The translations under genes and the position numbers were made by a program. 64,000 nt of DNA. It comes from Allobrachymonas denitrificans DSM 15123 (GTDB lineage: Bacteria; Pseudomonadota; Gammaproteobacteria; Burkholderiales; Burkholderiaceae_C). The notes beneath the pieces were generated by a model that ran no database searches, was not told where the DNA came from, and saw only the letters and a list, made by a program, of their open reading frames with translations. The number at the start of each line of letters is the position of its first letter. The first letter of the stretch is position 1. Of this stretch, positions 18,877-29,163 are shown piece by piece. The stretch is from positions 62,001-126,000 of the forward strand of contig NZ_FOCW01000004.1 of assembly GCF_900110225.1 (NCBI RefSeq). Direction: 5' to 3'.

Positions 18877-21738
18877 ATGAACAACCAGAGCAACCCCCTG
18901 CACACGCCGCAAGACACATTATCACCGGCTGCTGCAGGCAGTCCAGACGTGGTGCACCCTGTTACCGCCAGGCGTGCGCTGCATTCCCGCTTTGTGCAGC
19001 GGCTGCATCGCCGCTACGAGAAGGAGTTGCCGCTGCTGGCGCCGGGCCTGCCCGACCGCGAGGCCATGCGCGCCTGCTACCAGACCCTGCGTGAACGCGG
19101 GCTGGACGTGGGCGGCGCGCTGCGCGTGCTGCGCCAGCTGGTGATGGAGCGCCTGGCCGTGCTCGACTGCGATGGCGGTGAGACCATGCCCGACATCGCG
19201 CTCAGCGTGACCTGGCTGGCCGAAATGGCGCTCGACATCGCCTGCAACGAGGCCTTCGGGCAGCTCGATGCCCGCTTCGGTGCCCCGCTCAAGCCCGATG
19301 GCACGCGCTGCAATCTGTGGATCATGGGCATGGGCAAGCTGGGTGCGCGCGAGCTCAACGTCTCCAGCGACATCGACCTGATCTACATCTACGAATGCGA
19401 TGGCGAAACCGGCGGCCGACCCGGCCCGGACGGCCAGCCCAGCGGCGCCGGCAGGACCAGCTTCCACGAATACTTCACCCGCGCGGTCAAGATCATCTAT
19501 GCGCTGGTGGGCGAAACCACCGAGCACGGTTTTGTGTTCCGTGTCGACCTGGCGCTGCGGCCCAACGGCAACTCCGGCCCCACCGTGTCCTCGCTGGACG
19601 CGCTGGAAGAGTACCTGATGGTGCAGGGCCGCGAATGGGAGCGCTTTGCCTGGATGAAAAGCCGCTGCGTGGCGCCGCGCTCCAGCATCGAGGATGGTTC
19701 CGGCCAGGCGCTGCGCAACGTGGTGCTGCCCTTCGTGTTCCGCCGCTACCTTGACTACAACGTGTTCGAATCGCTGCGCGTGCTGCACCGCCAGATCCGC
19801 GACCATGCGGCCAAGCGCAGTGCCGGCCGGCCCGAGCGCGCCAATGATGTGAAGCTCTCGCGTGGTGGCATCCGCGAGATCGAATTCACCGTGCAGCTGC
19901 TGCAGGTGGTGCGCGGTGGCCAGTTTCCCGAGTTGCGCACGCGCCCCACGCTGGAGGCGCTGGAGCGCGTGGCCCGTGCCGGCCTGATGACGCCCGAGAT
20001 TGCCGACGAACTGGCCGAGGCCTACACCTTCCTGCGCCGCGTCGAACACCGCATCCAGTATCTGGACGACCAGCAGACGCACCTGCTGCCCACCAATGAG
20101 GACGATATGGAGTGGATCGCCCACACCATGGGCTACGAAAATGCCTGCCCCTTCCTGCAGGACCTGATGCGCCACCGCGAACTGGTGGCACGCGAATTCG
20201 ATGCGCTACTGGGCGGCGACAACGAATGCAAGGGCTGCCAGAAGAAGGGCGGTGGCGACATTGCCCGTTCGGCCGATGACATTGGCGAACTGACCGCACT
20301 GCTGGCCGCCACGCCGGCGCTGGCGCAGCGCGTGGAGCAGTGGCGCGACCATGCCCGCGTGCAGGCCTTGCGGCTGGAAACGCGCGCCCGCCTGATGCGG
20401 CTGATGCAGCGCACCGTGCAGTGGCTGCACGAAGACGGCCCGCAGCAGGGCGTGACCACCGACGGCGTGCTGCGCTTCATCGACTGGATCGAGACGCTGC
20501 TGCGCCGCGAGAGCTATCTGGCCATGCTGCTGGAGCGTCCGGCCGTGCACGAGCGTCTGCTGCGCCTGCTCGGCGTGGCCAAATGGCCGGCGCGCTACCT
20601 GATCCAGCACCCGGCGGTGATCGACGAACTCACCAGCAATGCCATGCTGGAAGAGCGCTTCAGCGCCGCCGATTTTCAGGACGAACTGCGCCGCCGCATC
20701 GAATCGCTGCAGTCCACCGGCGAGGATGACGAGGAATCGCTGCTCAACCTGCTGCGCCGCGCCATGCACGCCGAAACCTTCCGCACGCTGGCACGCGACC
20801 TGGACGGCCGCCTGACGGTGGAACAGGTGGCCGATGACCTCAGCGCGCTGGCCGATGCCGTGCTCGACATTGCAACCCGCTGGTGCTGGCAGCGCTACCT
20901 GCCGCGCGCCCGCAAGCTCGGCTGGTGCGGCCCGGACGACGCCGACATTGCCGACCGCTTCGCCATCATCGCCTACGGCAAGCTGGGCGGGCTGGAGCTG
21001 GGCTACGGCAGCGATCTGGACGTGGTGTTTGTCTACGAAGACGACTGCGACCGTGCTGGCGAGGTGTACGCGGGGCTGGTGCGCAAGCTGATCTCCTGGC
21101 TCACCGTCAAGACCGGCGAAGGCGATCTGTACGAAATCGACACCGAGCTGCGCCCCAACGGCAACTCGGGCCTGCTCAGCATCACGCTGGACGCCTTCGA
21201 GGCCTACCAGCTGCAGCGCGGCAGCAACACCGCCTGGGTGTGGGAGCACCAGGCCATGACGCGCGCCCGCTGCTGCTTTGGCAGTGCCCGCCTGCGCGCG
21301 CATTTTGAGCGCATCCGCAGTGCCGTGCTCACGGCCGAGCGTGATCCGGCCGCGCTGGCGGAGGAAATCGTCGCCATGCGCCGCCGCATGGGGCAGGCGC
21401 ACCCGCAACAGGCCGACGTGTTCGAGCTCAAGCACAGCCATGGCGGCATGATCGACATCGAATTCGTCACCCAGTATCTGGTGCTGCTGCACAGCCGCCA
21501 GCATGCGGCCATGATCGAGAACCGCGGCAATATCGCGCTGCTGGAGCGGGCGGATGACCTGGGCATCCTGCCCGGCCAGGTCGGCCACGCCGCCGCCACC
21601 GCCTACCGCGAGATGCGCCGCATGCAGCACCGGGCGCGGCTGGACGAGGAATCCACCGCCTTCCCCGAGGACATGCTGCAGTCGCAGGGGGATGCCGGTC
21701 GCGCGCTGTGGCGCGAGGTGTTTGGCGCACCCTGGTGA
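18877..21738 (+). CDS. glnE: Bifunctional glutamine synthetase adenylyltransferase/deadenylylase
   Basis: A 953-residue GlnE (E. coli about 946). It adds and removes AMP on glutamine synthetase in response to PII. Two nucleotidyltransferase domains are visible: N-terminal removase with GMGKLGARELNVSSDIDLIY at about residue 150, and C-terminal transferase with AYGKLGGLELGYGSDLDVVF at about residue 700. Each is followed by its helical GlnD/PII-uridylyltransferase-type domain with RGGIREIEF or HGGMIDIEF. The start ATG 18877 is preceded by GAGAAG; the frame runs much further upstream antisense to yhdP, which I reject as coding. Confidence 0.96.
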   Translation: MNNQSNPLHTPQDTLSPAAAGSPDVVHPVTARRALHSRFVQRLHRRYEKELPLLAPGLPDREAMRACYQTLRERGLDVGGALRVLRQLVMERLAVLDCDGGETMPDIALSVTWLAEMALDIACNEAFGQLDARFGAPLKPDGTRCNLWIMGMGKLGARELNVSSDIDLIYIYECDGETGGRPGPDGQPSGAGRTSFHEYFTRAVKIIYALVGETTEHGFVFRVDLALRPNGNSGPTVSSLDALEEYLMVQGREWERFAWMKSRCVAPRSSIEDGSGQALRNVVLPFVFRRYLDYNVFESLRVLHRQIRDHAAKRSAGRPERANDVKLSRGGIREIEFTVQLLQVVRGGQFPELRTRPTLEALERVARAGLMTPEIADELAEAYTFLRRVEHRIQYLDDQQTHLLPTNEDDMEWIAHTMGYENACPFLQDLMRHRELVAREFDALLGGDNECKGCQKKGGGDIARSADDIGELTALLAATPALAQRVEQWRDHARVQALRLETRARLMRLMQRTVQWLHEDGPQQGVTTDGVLRFIDWIETLLRRESYLAMLLERPAVHERLLRLLGVAKWPARYLIQHPAVIDELTSNAMLEERFSAADFQDELRRRIESLQSTGEDDEESLLNLLRRAMHAETFRTLARDLDGRLTVEQVADDLSALADAVLDIATRWCWQRYLPRARKLGWCGPDDADIADRFAIIAYGKLGGLELGYGSDLDVVFVYEDDCDRAGEVYAGLVRKLISWLTVKTGEGDLYEIDTELRPNGNSGLLSITLDAFEAYQLQRGSNTAWVWEHQAMTRARCCFGSARLRAHFERIRSAVLTAERDPAALAEEIVAMRRRMGQAHPQQADVFELKHSHGGMIDIEFVTQYLVLLHSRQHAAMIENRGNIALLERADDLGILPGQVGHAAATAYREMRRMQHRARLDEESTAFPEDMLQSQGDAGRALWREVFGAPW

Positions 21739-21752
21739 CAGGCGCGTGACCT

Positions 21753-21766
21753 AATCCGAGCGGATT
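21753..21766. promoter_or_regulatory. Inverted repeat AATCCG-AG-CGGATT
   Basis: Perfect 6-bp arms with a 2-bp centre, between glnE and the tetR-type gene, 48 bp before the latter's start. It may be an operator half of a pair with 21778-21793. Confidence 0.4.
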
Positions 21767-21777
21767 GCAGGGATTTC

Positions 21778-21793
21778 AATCAAACGATTGATT
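21778..21793. promoter_or_regulatory. Inverted repeat AATCAA-ACGA-TTGATT, likely TetR operator
   Basis: Perfect 6-bp arms with a 4-bp centre, 20 bp upstream of the tetR-type start codon. The position fits autoregulation of the efflux operon by its own first gene product. Confidence 0.5.
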
Positions 21794-21813
21794 TCGTGCT
21801 GTAATCCGGCGTC

Positions 21814-22527
21814 ATGGTCGCCCTGAATTCCCCCTTGCCAGCCGACGAGCCGGCGCGCCCGGCGCGCAGCGACGGCCAGCTCGCGCGCGAGCGCCTGCTG
21901 GGCGAGGCGCTGCGGCTGTTTTCCGAGCAGGGCTTTGCCCGCACCTCCACCCGCGCCATTGCCCAGGCAGCGGGCGCCAACATCTCGGCCATCAGCTACT
22001 ACTTCGGCGACAAGCAGGGTCTGTACCGCTGCGCCTTTCTGGAGCCGATGTCCAGCAGCAACGTGCAGGAACAGATCGACGGCTGGAACGATCCCGGCCT
22101 GAGCCTGGAGCAGGCGCTGCACCGCTTCTACAGCGGCATGCTGGCGCCGCTCGAGCAGAGCGAATCCATGCGCCACTGCATGCGCCTGCACATGCGCGAG
22201 ATGCTGGATCCCACCGGCCTGTGGCAGCACGAAATCGAACACAGTCTGCGCCCCATCTACCACGCCCTGTGGGGACTGGTGTGCCGCCATCTGGGGCTGG
22301 CGCAGCACGACGAAGGCATCCAGCGCCTGGTGCTGGCCATGTGCGGCATGCCGATCCACCTGATGGCCACGCCCGACATGGTGCAGATCATCAGCCCCGC
22401 CCTGCAGCAGGGGCCCAGCCCGGTCGGGCGCGCCGTGGCGCATCTGGTGCGCTATGCCCTGGCCCTGATCCATGACGAGGCGCGCCAGCGCGGCCTGCCG
22501 TCTCCCGTTTCCGGAGTTGATCCATGA
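21814..22527 (+). CDS. TetR/AcrR-family regulator of the RND efflux operon
   Basis: A 237-residue repressor. Residues ~22-70 form the TetR helix-turn-helix (LFSEQGFARTSTRAIAQAAG, then ISAISYYFGDKQGLY). The C-terminal part resembles the CecR/DUF1956 subgroup, whose ligands are often antibiotics or other hydrophobic drugs; this is inferred from overall look only. It is the first gene of a five-gene operon: its stop overlaps the start of the outer-membrane factor gene as ATGA. Two dyads in the 75-bp leader are likely operators. Confidence 0.88.
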   Translation: MVALNSPLPADEPARPARSDGQLARERLLGEALRLFSEQGFARTSTRAIAQAAGANISAISYYFGDKQGLYRCAFLEPMSSSNVQEQIDGWNDPGLSLEQALHRFYSGMLAPLEQSESMRHCMRLHMREMLDPTGLWQHEIEHSLRPIYHALWGLVCRHLGLAQHDEGIQRLVLAMCGMPIHLMATPDMVQIISPALQQGPSPVGRAVAHLVRYALALIHDEARQRGLPSPVSGVDP

Positions 22528-24041
22528 AGCCCTTGTATATCCGAACCCTGGCGGCCCTGTCCGTCGCTGCCGTGCTGGCCGGTTGCGCCACGGCGCCCCC
22601 GGAACAGGCCGAGGCGACTGCGCCGGCCCAATGGCGCGCGCCCCAGGTGGCCGGCGTGGCCGTGCTGCCCCACGGCGGCAGCGTGCCGCAGCTGCTGGAC
22701 TGGTGGCAGCGCTGGGACGATCCGCTGCTGGTGGACCTGATCGATGCCGCACAGCAGGCCAGCCCGACGCTGGCCGGTGCTGCCGCCCGCATCGCCCAGG
22801 CCCGTGCCGGTGCCGTGGGCGCCGAGGCTGCCATGCTGCCCAATCTCGATGCGCAGGCCGGCGTGCAGCGCGGCGTATCGACGCAGGCGGGCCTGGTCGG
22901 CACCGTGGTGACGACCGGACAAGCCGGCGTGCAGGCGCAGTGGGAGCTGGACCTGTTCGGCGGTCTGCGCCATGGCAAGCGTGCCGCACAGGCACGGCTG
23001 CAGGGCGCACAGGCGCAATGGCATGAGGCGCGTGTGTCGCTGGCGGCGGATGTGGCCAACCAGTATTTCGGGCTGCGCAGCTGCCGTTCCTCGCTGGACA
23101 TTGCCGGTGCCGATGCCACTTCGCGCGAAGAAACCGCGCGCCTGACGGGCCAGATGAGCAAGGCCGGTTTCACCGCGCCGGCCACGCATGCGCTGGCACA
23201 GGCGGGCGCCGCCCAGTCGCAGGCCCAGCGCACGCAGATCGAGGCGCAATGCAATGCGGCCGTGAAGGCGCTGGTGGCGTTGACGGCACTGGATGAAGAC
23301 GCCCTGCGCCAGCGTCTGGCGGCGCGCAGCACCGGCAAGGCGCCGGGCCTGTCACTGGAGAGCGTGCCGGCTGCCATGCTGGCGCAGCGCCCCGATGTGT
23401 ACGCTGCCGCCATGGCCGTGGCCGGTGCCAGCGGCGATGTAGGCCAGGCCGACGCCCAGCGCTATCCGCGCCTGGGCCTGAGCGGCAACATCTTCCGCAC
23501 CCGGCTGGATGCCCCGCAGTTCGACCTGACAAGCACCACCTGGAACATCGGCCCGCTGTCGCTGACCGTGCCCCTGTTCGATGGCGGCCGCCGCCGCGCC
23601 AATCTGGAAGCCGCCAAGGCGCAATACGAAGCCGCAGCCAGCCAATATCGCGCCACGGTGCGCAATGCGGTGCGCGAGGTGGAGACGGCGCTGTCCGACC
23701 TGCATGCCGCGCAGCGCCGCAGCAGCCAGACCGCCGCTGCCGTGGCCGGCTTCAACAAGGCCTTTATCGCCGCCAATGCCAAGTACAAGGCCGGCATGGG
23801 CAGCATGCTGGAGCTGGAAGACGCCCGCCGCAGCCTGCTGGCCGCCCGCATGGGGCAGGCCACGCTGCAGCGCGAGACGCATGCCGCCTGGGTGGCGCTG
23901 TACCGCGCACTCGGCGGGGGCTGGGAGCCTGCCGCCAACCCGACCGAAGCCGACAAGATCCTGGTGCGCAGTGGCGAGGCGGCGCGTGCCGTCCGCACCA
24001 GCGCACCTGCCACGCCAACTGAACCTGCCATCCAGCCATGA
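22524..24041 (+). CDS. RND efflux outer-membrane factor lipoprotein (NodT/OprM type)
   Basis: A 505-residue outer-membrane channel component. The signal peptide ends in LAGC with lipidated Cys. Two outer-membrane-efflux repeats follow, with the typical WWQRWDDPLLVDLIDAA opening and AEAAMLPNLDAQAG and DAQRYPRLGLSGNIF duplicated segments. It forms the exit duct for the inner-membrane pump encoded two genes downstream. Start and stop overlap its neighbours as ATGA on both sides, showing translational coupling. Confidence 0.93.
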   Translation: MKPLYIRTLAALSVAAVLAGCATAPPEQAEATAPAQWRAPQVAGVAVLPHGGSVPQLLDWWQRWDDPLLVDLIDAAQQASPTLAGAAARIAQARAGAVGAEAAMLPNLDAQAGVQRGVSTQAGLVGTVVTTGQAGVQAQWELDLFGGLRHGKRAAQARLQGAQAQWHEARVSLAADVANQYFGLRSCRSSLDIAGADATSREETARLTGQMSKAGFTAPATHALAQAGAAQSQAQRTQIEAQCNAAVKALVALTALDEDALRQRLAARSTGKAPGLSLESVPAAMLAQRPDVYAAAMAVAGASGDVGQADAQRYPRLGLSGNIFRTRLDAPQFDLTSTTWNIGPLSLTVPLFDGGRRRANLEAAKAQYEAAASQYRATVRNAVREVETALSDLHAAQRRSSQTAAAVAGFNKAFIAANAKYKAGMGSMLELEDARRSLLAARMGQATLQRETHAAWVALYRALGGGWEPAANPTEADKILVRSGEAARAVRTSAPATPTEPAIQP

Positions 24042-25294
24042 AACGTACTACCCTGATCGCGCTTGCCGCCACCGCAGCCCTGGTGCTGGGAGGCGGCTAC
24101 TGGATGATGCAGCGCGCTGCCGTGCCCAACGGCAAGTCGGCCGCCAGCGCCGCCGAAGCCGGGGCGCCCGCCGGCAAGCCGGCCCTCACCGTGCAGGTGG
24201 TACATGCCACGCGCGGCACCGTGCCGCTGACGCTGGGCGCCAGCGGCAACATCGCCGCCTGGCAGGAGGCCATTGTCGGCTCCCAGAGCAACGGCCTGCG
24301 TCTGGCCGAGTTGCGTGCCAACGTGGGCGACTGGGTGAAGAAGGGCCAGGTGCTGGCCGTCTTTGCCGCCGATACCGTGGATGCCGATGTGCTACAGGCG
24401 CGTGCCGCCCTGCTCGAAGCCGAAGCCCAGGCCGCCGATGCACGCTCCAACGCCGAGCGGGCGCGCAGCATTGCCGGTACCGGTGCCCTGAGCACGCAGC
24501 AGATCAACCAATTCCGCACCGCCGAGAAAGCCACCGCTGCGCGCGTGCAGGCGGCGCGCGCGGCGCTCTCCTCGCAGCGCTTGCGCCAGGGTTTCACGCG
24601 TGTGCTGGCCCCCGATAGCGGCGTGATTTCCTCGCGCAGCGCCACCGTGGGCGCCGTGGTGCCCGCTGGCACCGAGCTGTTCCGTCTGGTGCGTCAGGGC
24701 CGTCTGGAATGGCGTGCCGAAGTGGTGGGCCAGGATCTGGCCCGCATCCGCAGCGGCCAGCGTGTGCAGGTGACGAGCAACGCCGGCACCGTGGTGGAAG
24801 GCACGGTGCGCAGCGTGGCGCCCACGCTGGATCCAGCCAAGCGCGTGGCGCTGGTGTATGTGGATCTGCCCGGCGGCACCGACAACGGCGGCCTGAAGGC
24901 CGGCATGTATGCCAGCGGCCAGTTCATCCTCGGCGAGGTGGACGGCTGGCTGGTGCCGCAGACCGCAGTGGTGTCGCGCGACGGCTTCAACTACGTGTTT
25001 GCCGTGGCCAGCCAGGGCAAGGTGCTGCAGCGCAAGGTGACGCTGGGCGCGCGCCAGGGCGAACTGGTGCAGGTGCTGGAGGGCGTGGATGGCGAACTGC
25101 CGCTGGTGCAGTCCGGTGCCGGCTTCCTCAACGATGGCGATCTGGTGCGCGTGACGCAGGCGGCGCCGGTCACTGCCGCATCGGCAGCAGCGCCAGCGGC
25201 ATCCGCGGCTCAGGCTCCGGGCACGACGGGCACGGGCACGGCTGCGGCTGAACCCGCTTCTGCCGCACCGGCAGCCAACACCAGCCCGCGCTGA
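24038..25294 (+). CDS. RND efflux periplasmic adaptor (MdtA/AcrA type)
   Basis: A 418-residue membrane fusion protein linking the inner-membrane pump to the outer-membrane channel. It has an N-terminal signal/membrane anchor (TLIALAATAALVLGGGYW), a biotinyl-lipoyl-like hairpin pair (LAELRANVGDWVKKGQVLAV, then APDSGVISSRSATVGAVVPAG) around a coiled coil, and a beta-barrel region. The last ~50 residues are low-complexity Ala/Thr/Pro and are probably disordered. It overlaps the outer-membrane factor gene by 4 bp and precedes the pump by 17 bp. Confidence 0.93.
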   Translation: MKRTTLIALAATAALVLGGGYWMMQRAAVPNGKSAASAAEAGAPAGKPALTVQVVHATRGTVPLTLGASGNIAAWQEAIVGSQSNGLRLAELRANVGDWVKKGQVLAVFAADTVDADVLQARAALLEAEAQAADARSNAERARSIAGTGALSTQQINQFRTAEKATAARVQAARAALSSQRLRQGFTRVLAPDSGVISSRSATVGAVVPAGTELFRLVRQGRLEWRAEVVGQDLARIRSGQRVQVTSNAGTVVEGTVRSVAPTLDPAKRVALVYVDLPGGTDNGGLKAGMYASGQFILGEVDGWLVPQTAVVSRDGFNYVFAVASQGKVLQRKVTLGARQGELVQVLEGVDGELPLVQSGAGFLNDGDLVRVTQAAPVTAASAAAPAASAAQAPGTTGTGTAAAEPASAAPAANTSPR

Positions 25295-25311
25295 CTGCAA
25301 GGCGACCCATC

Positions 25312-28300
25312 GTGAACGTCTCCGCCTATTCCATCCGCAACCCGATTCCGGCGATCCTGCTGTTTGCGCTGCTGACCCTGGCCGGTCTGCTGGCGTTCAA
25401 GAACACCATCGTGCAGGATTTTCCGGACATCCAGTTGCCCATCGTCACCGTCACGGTGGCGCAGCCCGGCACCGCGCCGGCCCAGCTCGAGACGGAGGTC
25501 GCGCGCAAGGTCGAGAACTCGGTGGCCACCGTCTCCGGCATCAAGAACATGTACACCACGGTGCTCGATGGCATGGCCACCACCACGGTGGAATTCCAGC
25601 TCGAGAAGAACATCACCGATGCCGTGACCGAGGTGCGGGATGCCGTCTCGCAGATCCGCTCCGACCTGCCGGCCGATGTGCGCGAACCCATCATCAGCAA
25701 GCTGCCCACCGCCGGCCGCGTGGTGGAAGTGCATGCGGTGCAGCTCAAACCCGGCACCGGCTGGGACCAGCAGCAGCTGAGCTGGTATGTGGACAACACC
25801 GTCAACAAGCGCCTGCTCAACATCAAGGGCGTGGGGGCGGTCAAGCGCGTGGGCGGCGTCACGCGCGAGGTGCAGGTGATCCTGCAGCCCGAGCGAATGC
25901 AGGCGCTGGGCGTGACAGCGGCCGATGTGTCGCGCCAGATCGGCCTGGTGCAGCAGGATGCGCCCAGCGGCCGCGGCGAAGTGGGGGGCGGCGAGCAGAG
26001 CGTGCGCACCGTGGCTTCTGCCCGCAGTGCGGACGAACTGGCGCAGCTGCAGATTCCGCTGGCCAGCGGCGGCACCGCGCGCCTGAGCGATGTGGCCGAG
26101 GTGAAGGACACGGTGGCCGAGCAGCGCGCCGAGGCGCTGGTCAACGGCAAGCCGGTGGTGGCGATCGAGATCTTCCGTTCCAAGGGCGCCAGCGAGGTGG
26201 GTGTGTCCACCGAGATCGGCAAGGCCATGCAGGAGCTGCAGCAGCAGAATCCGGACGTGGTCATCACCCGCGTGATCGACAACGCCACGCCGGTGCAGGA
26301 GAACTTCGAAGGCAGCATGCACCTGCTGTACGAAGGCGCCATTCTGGCGGTGCTGGTGGTGTGGCTGTTCCTGCGCGACTGGCGCGCCACCATCGTGGCG
26401 GCCACGGCGCTGCCGCTGTCCATCATCCCGACCTATCTGGGGCTGGCCTACTTCGGCTACACGCTCAACGGCGTGACGCTGCTGGCGCTGGCGCTGGTGG
26501 TGGGTGTGCTGGTGGACGATGCCATCGTCGAGATCGAGAACATCTCGCGCCATCTCGCCATGGGCAAGACGCCGTTCCAGGCCGCGCTGGAAGCAGCGGA
26601 CGAGATCGGCATGGCGGTGATTGCCACCACCTTCGCGCTGGTGTCGGTGTTCCTGCCCACCGCCTTCATGAGCGGCATTTCGGGCATGTTCTTCAAGCAG
26701 TTCGGCTGGACGGCGGTGCTGGCGATTCTGGCCTCGCTGGCCGTGGCGCGCCTGCTGACGCCGATGATGGCCGCCTACCTGCTCAAGCCGCACAAGGGCG
26801 TGCGCGTGGTGGAGGAGCATGGGGACGTACCGCCCGACCAGTCGCATGACGGCCCGGTGATGCGCTTCTACATGCGGCTGATGCAGTGGTGTCTGCGCCA
26901 TCGCCTGGCCACCATCCTTGCCGCCATCGGCTTCTTCGTTGGCTCACTGATGCTGGTGCCGCTGCTACCCACCGGTTTCGTGCCACCGGCCGACCGCGGC
27001 CAGACGCAGATCACCATCGAACTGCCCCCCGGCAGCACGCTGGACGACACGCGCCATGCGGCCGAAATGGCGCGCACCAAGCTGGCACAGAATCCCAATG
27101 TGGTGAGCATCTACTCGTCCGTGGGTGGCGGCTCCAGCGGCGACGGCTTCAAGCCCGGTGCGGCTGCCGAGGTGCATCGTGCCGTGCTCACACTCAATCT
27201 GGTGCACCGCGATGACCGCACCGCCAGCCTGGCCGATATCGACACCCAGATCCGCTCCGTGCTGGAGACGATTCCCGGCGCGCGCTTCCAGGTCGGCAGC
27301 GGCGACATGGGCAGCAAGATGGAACTGGTGCTGCTGGGTGACGACCCGGTGGTGCTGACGCAGGCCGCACGCGAGGCCGAACGCCAGCTGCGCACCCTGG
27401 AAGGCGTGGGCGGGGTCAGCTCCAGCGCCGCGCTGGTGCAGCCCGAGCTCATCATCCGTCCCGACTTTGCCCGTGCGGCCGATCTGGGCGTGTCCACCGC
27501 TGCCATCGCGCAGACCGTGCGCGTGGCCACCGCCGGCGACTACGACCAGCAATTGCCCAAGATGAACCTGGCCGACCGCCAGGTGCCGATCCGCGTCAAG
27601 CTGCCCGACGATGCCCGCACCAGCGTGGCCGATATCGAGCAGCTGCTGGTGCCGAGCCGCGCCGGCATGATCCCGCTGATCAACGTGGCCACGGTGAGCC
27701 TGGAAAGCGGCCCCTCCGTCATCAGCCGCATCAACCGCAGCCGCAGCGTGCGGCTGGAAGTGGAGCTGGGCAGCCGCACTCTGGGCGAGGTGAACGAGGA
27801 AGCGCGTGCGCTGCCGGCGTTCAGCCAGCTGCCACCCGGCGTGCGCATTGCCGAGCTAGGCGACGCGCAGGAAATGCAGGACCTGTTCAACAGCTTCGGC
27901 ATCGCCATGATGATCGGCGTGCTCTGCATCTACGGTGTGCTGGTGCTGCTGTTTCACGATTTCATGCAGCCGGGCACCATTCTGGGCGCCCTGCCCATGG
28001 CAATCGGCGGTGCCTTCGTGGCCTTGCTGATCACCGACAAGGCGCTTTCCATGCCCAGCATGATCGGCCTGATCATGCTGATGGGCATCGTCACCAAGAA
28101 CTCCATCCTGCTGGTGGACTACGCCATCCTTGCGCGCGAGGACGGCAAGAGCCGCACCAACGCCCTGATCGATGCCTGCCACAAGCGCAGCCGCCCCATC
28201 GTGATGACCACCATCGCCATGGGCGCCGGCATGATGCCGCTGGCCATGGGTCTGAGCAAGGGCGACCCGAGCTTCAACTCGCCCATGGCCATCACCGTGA

Positions 28301-28617
28301 TCGGCGGCCTGCTCACTTCCACGCTGCTCAGCTTGCTGGTGGTGCCGGCGCTGTTCACCTACGTGGACGACCTCAAGCTGTGGCTGACGCGCCGCTTCGG
28401 CCTGCGCGAGCAGCAGCGCAAGCAGACCACGGCGCAGGAAGCGACGGCTGCGGGCGACTGGAGTGCCGTGGGCGGGGAGCCGGCCATCGCTGACAGCGCG
28501 GAGTCTGCCGCGCCGGCTGCGGCGTCCGGCATGGCTTCCGGTTCGGAAATCCCTGGTGCCGGGGCGACAGCGCAGCCACGCGCCAGCTCGCCGGATGCCG
28601 CTTCCGGGAGCTCCTGA
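25312..28617 (+). CDS. RND efflux inner-membrane pump (HAE-1/MdtB-like)
   Basis: A 1101-residue proton-driven drug exporter with the usual 12 helices and two large periplasmic loops. The start is GTG 25312 giving [18 protein letters not shown], typical of this subgroup. Proton-relay aspartates are seen in [17 protein letters not shown] of helix 4. [20 protein letters not shown] marks helix 10. The C-terminal ~65 residues after [10 protein letters not shown] are Ala/Ser-rich and look unstructured, longer than in E. coli homologues (about 1030-1040). It exports hydrophobic compounds; which ones cannot be said from sequence. Confidence 0.95.
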   Translation: MNVSAYSIRNPIPAILLFALLTLAGLLAFKNTIVQDFPDIQLPIVTVTVAQPGTAPAQLETEVARKVENSVATVSGIKNMYTTVLDGMATTTVEFQLEKNITDAVTEVRDAVSQIRSDLPADVREPIISKLPTAGRVVEVHAVQLKPGTGWDQQQLSWYVDNTVNKRLLNIKGVGAVKRVGGVTREVQVILQPERMQALGVTAADVSRQIGLVQQDAPSGRGEVGGGEQSVRTVASARSADELAQLQIPLASGGTARLSDVAEVKDTVAEQRAEALVNGKPVVAIEIFRSKGASEVGVSTEIGKAMQELQQQNPDVVITRVIDNATPVQENFEGSMHLLYEGAILAVLVVWLFLRDWRATIVAATALPLSIIPTYLGLAYFGYTLNGVTLLALALVVGVLVDDAIVEIENISRHLAMGKTPFQAALEAADEIGMAVIATTFALVSVFLPTAFMSGISGMFFKQFGWTAVLAILASLAVARLLTPMMAAYLLKPHKGVRVVEEHGDVPPDQSHDGPVMRFYMRLMQWCLRHRLATILAAIGFFVGSLMLVPLLPTGFVPPADRGQTQITIELPPGSTLDDTRHAAEMARTKLAQNPNVVSIYSSVGGGSSGDGFKPGAAAEVHRAVLTLNLVHRDDRTASLADIDTQIRSVLETIPGARFQVGSGDMGSKMELVLLGDDPVVLTQAAREAERQLRTLEGVGGVSSSAALVQPELIIRPDFARAADLGVSTAAIAQTVRVATAGDYDQQLPKMNLADRQVPIRVKLPDDARTSVADIEQLLVPSRAGMIPLINVATVSLESGPSVISRINRSRSVRLEVELGSRTLGEVNEEARALPAFSQLPPGVRIAELGDAQEMQDLFNSFGIAMMIGVLCIYGVLVLLFHDFMQPGTILGALPMAIGGAFVALLITDKALSMPSMIGLIMLMGIVTKNSILLVDYAILAREDGKSRTNALIDACHKRSRPIVMTTIAMGAGMMPLAMGLSKGDPSFNSPMAITVIGGLLTSTLLSLLVVPALFTYVDDLKLWLTRRFGLREQQRKQTTAQEATAAGDWSAVGGEPAIADSAESAAPAAASGMASGSEIPGAGATAQPRASSPDAASGSS

Positions 28618-28618
28618 C

Positions 28619-28975
28619 ATGCTGTCCCTGTCCCTGAGCCTGAAGGCCCTGTTCTCGGCGGTCATCATCGTTGCCGTCGCCGAACTGGGCAAGCGCAGCA
28701 GCTTCTGGGCGGCGGCGCTGGCATCGCTGCCGCTCACCTCGCTGCTGGCCTTCGTCTGGCTCTACCTGGATACGGGCGACACCGAAAAGATCGCGGCCAC
28801 TGCCGGCAGCATCTTCTGGCTGGTGATTCCGTCGCTGCTGCTGTTCGTGCTGCTGCCCTGGTTGCTGCGCAGTGGCTGGGGGTTCTGGCTGGCCCTGCTG
28901 ACATCCAGCGTGGCGACGGCGCTGGCCTATGCGCTGATGGTGTGGCTGCTGCCGCGCTTGGGCGTCACGCTGTAA
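28619..28975 (+). CDS. DUF3147-family membrane protein in the RND operon
   Basis: A 118-residue integral membrane protein with about four hydrophobic helices and the family segment ELGKRSSFWAAALASLPLTSLLAFVWLY. It starts one base after the pump stop (TGACATG), so it is translated with the pump. DUF3147 proteins have no established role; the tight linkage suggests an accessory to the efflux complex or to the envelope, but this is inference. Confidence 0.82.
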   Translation: MLSLSLSLKALFSAVIIVAVAELGKRSSFWAAALASLPLTSLLAFVWLYLDTGDTEKIAATAGSIFWLVIPSLLLFVLLPWLLRSGWGFWLALLTSSVATALAYALMVWLLPRLGVTL

Positions 28976-29004
28976 GCATGTAAGCGCGCACCACGCACAC
29001 GCAA

Positions 29005-29050
29005 GCAGAAGCAGAAGCAGAAGCAGAAGCAGAAGCAGAAGCAGAAGCAG
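29005..29050. repeat. Hexanucleotide tandem repeat (GCAGAA)7 plus partial copy
   Basis: Seven perfect GCAGAA units and a four-base remainder, with another GCAGAA-like unit just upstream, in the 188-bp gap between the DUF3147 gene and the phosphoesterase gene. It is non-coding here. Confidence 0.95.
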
Positions 29051-29115
29051 TTTCGCCGCGCAGGCACCGGGCAGGGAGCCATGACGCGATCATGGATTTC
29101 ATGCTGCACCGCAGC

Positions 29116-29150
29116 AAACCAACCTCCGTTTGGTTTACAGTGACGCTGTA
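29116..29150. promoter_or_regulatory. Two abutting dyads upstream of the phosphoesterase gene
   Basis: AAACCAA and TTGGTTT (7-bp arms, 7-bp spacer, 29116-29136) share their last base with TACAG-TGACG-CTGTA (29136-29150). They end 13 bp before the start codon, a repressor-like position. Confidence 0.4.
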
Positions 29151-29163
29151 CCAAGCCATTCCC

